Assembly: GCA_025517525.1 (NCBI GenBank)
Contig: JAOPJZ010000006.1
Span: 124,001 to 188,000 of the forward strand
Reading direction: 5' to 3'
Length of the DNA: 64,000 nt
Source: Natronosalvus hydrolyticus
GTDB lineage: Archaea > Halobacteriota > Halobacteria > Halobacteriales > Natrialbaceae
The position numbers and the translations under genes are program-made. The notes below the pieces were generated by a model, which was given only the letters and a program-made list of their open reading frames with translations, had not been told where the DNA came from and ran no database searches. Positions 60,714 to 64,000 of this stretch are shown piece by piece (the stretch's first letter is position 1; each line of letters begins with the position of its first letter).

Positions 60714-61450
60714 CGCAGCCACCTCCCCTCGACGGCCATCGTTCGTTGGAACACGAAAAGCGCGAGTCCGACCAGCACGGCGAGGTACCCGAGGACGAAG
60801 AGAAGGTCACCCATTGCATACGTCCCGTCGAGCATCGTATCCTGGACCAACGTCTTTGGATGGTACAGCGGGAAGTACTCTACCCACCACGGAACGTCGG
60901 CGGCAAGCGGACTCTCACCACTCAAGAACGCGTCCATCATCGCAAGCAACGCGATCACCAGCGACCCCTCGAACAGGCGGGGGAGGATCGCCCCGACCAG
61001 GACACCGATACACGCGTACAGCACGCCGGACAGTGCAAGAAAGACGACGGCCAAGAAGGGTGCCTCGGCCGAAACGTTGACCGACAGAACGCCGAAATTG
61101 ATGACCGCGATGACGACCGTGATTCCGACGATCGTGAGGAGCCGAGAGACGAGGACGGTGCTCGGGGAGTAGCCGACGACGACAAGTCGTCGGTCCGCCG
61201 ATCTGGCCCCGATGATCATCACTAACCCGAGGATGCCGGCAACTAGTGCGACGCCGAGTGTTGCACCGACGATGCGCGCGAGCTCGATAGGAACCGACTC
61301 GACTGTCGGCATTTCCGGCATATTCGAAATTGCCTGCCCCCACCCTTCAATGACGATCGCCGGTAAGAGCACAGCTAGAACGACCGTGACCGGGTCACGA
61401 ACGAACGAGCGTATCTGGGACAACACCCCGATGGTGAGCTTTTCCGCCAT
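60710..61450 (-). CDS. ABC-2 type exporter permease, first subunit
   Basis: A 246-residue, six-helix permease (IRSFVRDPVTVVLAVLLPAI, LARIVGATLGVALVAGILGL, FLAVVFLALSGVLYACIGVL, GDLLFVLGYLAVLVGLALFV). The loop WWVEYFPLYHPKTLVQDTML parallels WWVKILPGYHPMEVVFDAGL of its partner, supporting common descent. The ATG at 61450 overlaps the ATPase stop by one base. Confidence 0.88.
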   Translation of the reverse strand: MAEKLTIGVLSQIRSFVRDPVTVVLAVLLPAIVIEGWGQAISNMPEMPTVESVPIELARIVGATLGVALVAGILGLVMIIGARSADRRLVVVGYSPSTVLVSRLLTIVGITVVIAVINFGVLSVNVSAEAPFLAVVFLALSGVLYACIGVLVGAILPRLFEGSLVIALLAMMDAFLSGESPLAADVPWWVEYFPLYHPKTLVQDTMLDGTYAMGDLLFVLGYLAVLVGLALFVFQRTMAVEGRWLR

Positions 61451-62130
61451 CAGTTCTCGACCTCCGAGAGCGTCCCGTCTTTCAGTTCGTAGATGCGGTC
61501 GATGCGGTCTCGTTCTTGCAGGAGGTGAGAAATGATGACGATCGAAATGTCGTCGGCGACGAGTGCCTCGCTCAGGTCCCAGAACGTCTGGTACGTCTCC
61601 CAGTCGAAGCCAGTGTACGGCTCGTCGAGCAACAACACGTCCGGGTCGTGCATGAGCGCGATCCCGAGATTGACCTTCTGGCGATTCCCACCGCTCAGGT
61701 GATCGACGCGATAATCGAGATACCGCTCGAAGTCGAGCCGATCGGCGAGATCGTCCATCGCCGCGGTCATCTCGTCCTCGTCCAGCCCGTAGCCGGTTCC
61801 GAACAGTCGGAACGTCTCGCGGACGGTGAGCCGATCGTACAGAAGCGTTTCTTGCGGACACCACCCAATCGTGCCGTTACGAGTGACGTCGCCGCTGTCC
61901 TGGTCTAGGACGCCGACGAGGATCTTCATCAATGTCGATTTCCCGGATCCGTTCTCGCCAACGATCCCGACGATTTCGCCCGGATAGACGTTGATCGACG
62001 CGCCAGTCAACACTTCAACGCTCCTGGTGAACGGGAGTCGTGAACCGTACGTCTTCGTGATATCGTTCGCACTGATTATTTTGCGTCCGAATTCGGCCTC
62101 CGATTCCTGGGTTACTTCGTTCATTGTCAT
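61450..62130 (-). CDS. ABC transporter ATP-binding protein
   Basis: A 226-residue ATPase. Walker A GENGSGKST, Q-loop WCPQETLLYDRLTV, signature HLSGGNRQKVNLGIAL, Walker B VLLLDEPYTGFD and the H-loop IVIISHLLQ are all intact. It is the ATPase of the two ABC-2 permeases, in one operon with overlapping genes, and the gene order (ATPase-permease-permease) is that of NatAB/NosFY-type exporters. Two ATGs (62130, 62124) fit; a purine-rich aggaga lies just upstream. Confidence 0.95.
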   Translation of the reverse strand: MTMNEVTQESEAEFGRKIISANDITKTYGSRLPFTRSVEVLTGASINVYPGEIVGIVGENGSGKSTLMKILVGVLDQDSGDVTRNGTIGWCPQETLLYDRLTVRETFRLFGTGYGLDEDEMTAAMDDLADRLDFERYLDYRVDHLSGGNRQKVNLGIALMHDPDVLLLDEPYTGFDWETYQTFWDLSEALVADDISIVIISHLLQERDRIDRIYELKDGTLSEVEN

Positions 62131-62156
62131 TGTCTCCTGTTGTTCTTTTTACCTCT

Positions 62157-62834
62157 CTAGGGTGATCGAGACTCGCTTACGAAGCGTCGCCACTGACCCA
62201 ATCGAGGAACGAACAGTGGAACTTCCTGCCGATACGTTCGGTACTCCTCACCGAACTGATCAAGCATGTCTCGCTCTTCCTTGCGAGCGAGCCACGTGAA
62301 GGTCAGGACGATAATCGGGAACAACCCAACCGAAAATATCGTGGGCCAGTGAACGATACCCTCGCCAAAAAGAGCGAGGAACAACCCAGTGTACTGCGGG
62401 TGGCGGACGTAGCTGTAGAGTCCGCTGGTAACCAGATGGTCTTCCTGTCTGGCACGATGGACCTGTCTCCATCCCTGAATAAAGAGCAGGATCCCGGTGA
62501 GCGCCAAGCTATAGCCGACCAGCATCGATACGAACATTCCAGTCTCACCGATACCAACCAGTGTAGACCAGAGATTGTCGCTGACGTACTCCCGATCGAG
62601 GCCGCCGAACCGAATCAGGAGATAAATCGTCAGCGGGAACCCGAACATTTCGGCGTACAGCGCGATGATAAACGCCTGTACGACACCGGCACCAGCCCAC
62701 TCGCGCCAGCTTTCTGGGGCGAAATAGCGGTAAAATACCCACGACACAACGACGATCATGATTAGCGCGAGAGCCCACGCTCCGGCTTGTTCGAACGTCA
62801 CGTCCAAGCTGGTGAAACCGGTGGCCAGCAACAT
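62157..62834 (-). CDS. Isoprenylcysteine methyltransferase-like membrane protein
   Basis: A 225-residue protein with about five helices. The C-terminal half has the ICMT/PEMT signature: VTSGLYSYVRHPQYTGLFLA, then KEERDMLDQFGEEYRTYRQE, which binds S-adenosylmethionine at the membrane. The substrate is unknown; in metal islands relatives occur as NnrU or mddA-like proteins. It overlaps the HMA gene start region (TGATG), so it is cotranscribed with it. Confidence 0.82.
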   Translation of the reverse strand: MLLATGFTSLDVTFEQAGAWALALIMIVVVSWVFYRYFAPESWREWAGAGVVQAFIIALYAEMFGFPLTIYLLIRFGGLDREYVSDNLWSTLVGIGETGMFVSMLVGYSLALTGILLFIQGWRQVHRARQEDHLVTSGLYSYVRHPQYTGLFLALFGEGIVHWPTIFSVGLFPIIVLTFTWLARKEERDMLDQFGEEYRTYRQEVPLFVPRLGQWRRFVSESRSP

Positions 62835-63160
62835 CACCAGTCACCGTCCACGACGATCTGACAGCATCCATCGCTGTGATTGGATGGTGTTCGAGCGATC
62901 CCTGACTCTCGATCATTATTGCCGAACGTTCTGTCCGGGGCGCTCATATCGAAACACGCCGACTCGCACGTAGCGCTTCTGATCCTCGAATTGATCCGTT
63001 CGAGCGAGACAGCGGCGGGATCGTACTCGACGCTCACTGTTTCGGTTTCAAACTCGACGCGTGCGCCACGGACGCCACGAAGCGTAGCGATCGCTCGTTC
63101 GAGCGTCAGAGCGCAATTTGGACAGTGCAATCCGTGGATGTCGGTGTGTTTTCTCGTCAT
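62834..63160 (-). CDS. HMA-domain metal-binding protein with Cys-rich tail
   Basis: A 108-residue cytoplasmic protein. Residues 1-65 form a ferredoxin-like HMA domain with the metal site GLHCPNCALTLERAIATL. The tail has further cysteines (ATCESACFDMS and DGCCQIVV). HMA proteins deliver Cu(I) or other soft metals to P-type ATPases, and the end of one such ATPase is just upstream. Translation is coupled to the ICMT-like gene. Confidence 0.88.
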   Translation of the reverse strand: MTRKHTDIHGLHCPNCALTLERAIATLRGVRGARVEFETETVSVEYDPAAVSLERINSRIRSATCESACFDMSAPDRTFGNNDRESGIARTPSNHSDGCCQIVVDGDW

Positions 63161-63418
63161 TGTACTATGGTGGGCTTCTCGTAGCCGGGTAGTCGCGCAG
63201 CGAACCTTTGTAACCGACCGATCAGACCGTAGTTAGCTACCCCTGTGCGCAAGCGAATGAGTAGCTTCGCTTGATCGTGGTGAGCGCTTCCTGCTGTGGA
63301 GATTGACGTGTTGAGCCGAGGCGTGATTGGTGTTACCCCTACCAGTGGTGAGTGCGAGTAGCTCTTCGTCACCTGCGACCCGCCGAAATGGCTTGATAGG
63401 GGTCTCGCTGTCATGATC
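63161..63418. other. 258-base gap between two HMA genes
   Basis: No convincing gene. A minus-strand 86-codon frame (63414-63157) ends overlapping the start of the HMA gene at 63160, but its composition is not coding-like. The gap probably contains the promoter of the HMA-ICMT-ABC operon. Confidence 0.5.
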
Positions 63419-63775
63419 CTAGAACGGTGACCGGTTCTGTTGGTGGCCATCCATGTGAGTCTCCTCGTCGTCACAGCAGCTATCGTGTGAACCGTCACTA
63501 TCGTCAGCTGCTGCTTGCCTTCCGTTCGGTTGGATCCGATCACCATCCAGTGAGATGGTGAACCGCTTCGAGTCACAGCCAGTCTGCTCGACGGTGTGAG
63601 CGATTCGGTTGAGCGTGACTGAGCGTGGGTTGTACTCGAAGACTGCTTGCTCTGTGTCGAATTCGACGGCTGCACTGTGAACCCCGGAAAGGGCAGTAAC
63701 GGCTCGTTCGACCTTCGCAGCACAGTTCGGACAGTTTAACCCGTGGATTCCGACGCGCTTTGTTTCGAATGCCAT
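63419..63775 (-). CDS. HMA-domain metal chaperone
   Basis: A 118-residue protein homologous to the previous one. The HMA domain has GLNCPNCAAKVERAVTALSG and a second half VFEYNPRSVTLNRIAHTVEQ. The tail is acidic, with CC and many His/Asp (DGSHDSCCDDEETHMDGHQQ). Both HMA proteins probably feed the adjacent P-type ATPase. It starts 56 bases after the ATPase stop. Confidence 0.88.
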   Translation of the reverse strand: MAFETKRVGIHGLNCPNCAAKVERAVTALSGVHSAAVEFDTEQAVFEYNPRSVTLNRIAHTVEQTGCDSKRFTISLDGDRIQPNGRQAAADDSDGSHDSCCDDEETHMDGHQQNRSPF

Positions 63776-63831
63776 GAGTTGAGGTCTGGTATTGCTGTTT
63801 CACTGTGAGAACGGGTGGGGTGAGCTGTCAG

Positions 63832-64000
63832 TTACAGCTCGATATTCCCCAGCCGCGTCGAGTTCGTGATGACCGAGATGCTCGACGTGATCATCGCCGC
63901 GACGGCGATCACCGGGTGGAGCAGCCCGAAGAACGCGATCGGGATCGCCACCGTGTTGTAGATGAACGCCCAGAAGAGGTTCTGCTTTATCTTCGAGAAG
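63832..64000 (-). CDS. Heavy-metal P1B-type ATPase, C-terminal end (partial)
   Basis: Only the last 55 codons are in the window. The sequence [20 protein letters not shown] with KIKQ before it, and the ending [17 protein letters not shown], are the family-specific last two membrane helices of Cu(I)-transporting CopA-type ATPases. The Ser-x-x-x-x-x-x-Asn pattern near the end is also typical. The protein pumps copper out of the cell. The rest of the gene lies beyond the right edge. Confidence 0.9.
   Translation of the reverse strand, partial: FSKIKQNLFWAFIYNTVAIPIAFFGLLHPVIAVAAMITSSISVITNSTRLGNIEL

Noticed and set aside
63157..63414. Minus-strand 86-codon frame ending in an ATGA overlap with the HMA gene
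   Set aside because: The overlap is attractive, but codon third positions are not GC-biased and no motif is visible; more likely promoter DNA.

Overview
The window is chromosomal DNA of a haloarchaeon (class Halobacteria). The proteins are strongly acidic, secreted proteins use twin-arginine and lipobox signals, several starts look leaderless with a TATA box about 25-30 bases upstream, and archaeal informational genes are present (prefoldin beta, KEOPS Pcc1, RNA polymerase subunit P, L37Ae, TruD, Pth2). The density of the hexamer CTCGAG in the first 46 kb suggests a Natrialbales-type genome, but that is only an inference. I see no rRNA, tRNA or CRISPR array.

From 1 to about 46.15 kb the window looks like ordinary core genome. 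It starts with a type IV pilus/secretion pair (TadC-like membrane protein, cut by the left edge, and its ATPase). A run of conserved haloarchaeal genes follows: a Hvo_1808-type surface lipoprotein, a DUF998 protein, UPF0058, a large coiled-coil protein, purA, a Trm112-like protein, a HypE/AIR-synthase relative, Lrp, a J-domain protein and HflX. Next comes an informational block on the minus strand (DUF3194, pfdB, pcc1, rpoP, rpl37ae, DUF2103, truD, esterase, pth2). After it lie a DsbA-like lipoprotein, dcd, a ThiR-like regulator, a methyltransferase, and the CbiX/DR2241 pair. From 32.7 to 42 kb is a stress and transport neighbourhood rich in universal stress protein (USP) domains: a CPA2 antiporter, two USPs, a DUF3179 protein, a CoA-disulfide-reductase-type flavoprotein and an APC permease fused to USP domains. 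Membrane proteins and an ABC1 kinase close the core.

About 46.2 kb onward is an accessory island. It opens with a tyrosine recombinase broken by one extra base. From there to the right edge I could not find a single CTCGAG. Its cargo is almost wholly metal and redox handling at the cell surface: DUF302, small Met-rich SHOCT membrane proteins, a halocyanin-like cupredoxin, a multicopper oxidase, a Cys-rich protein, a DUF305 protein, a CuA-like lipoprotein with a His/Asp repeat, a beta-propeller with a His/Asp insert, an ABC-2 exporter, two HMA-domain proteins and the end of a P-type ATPase. Two copies of a two-gene module (winged-helix regulator plus three-helix membrane protein), a lone third membrane copy, and a decayed VapBC pair are interleaved. 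The simplest reading is a mobile copper (or other soft-metal) tolerance island.

Two short palindromic repeat families are scattered in the core. One, about 84 bp, has three copies. The other, about 80 bp, has two copies, one of which splits the pcc1-pfdB junction.
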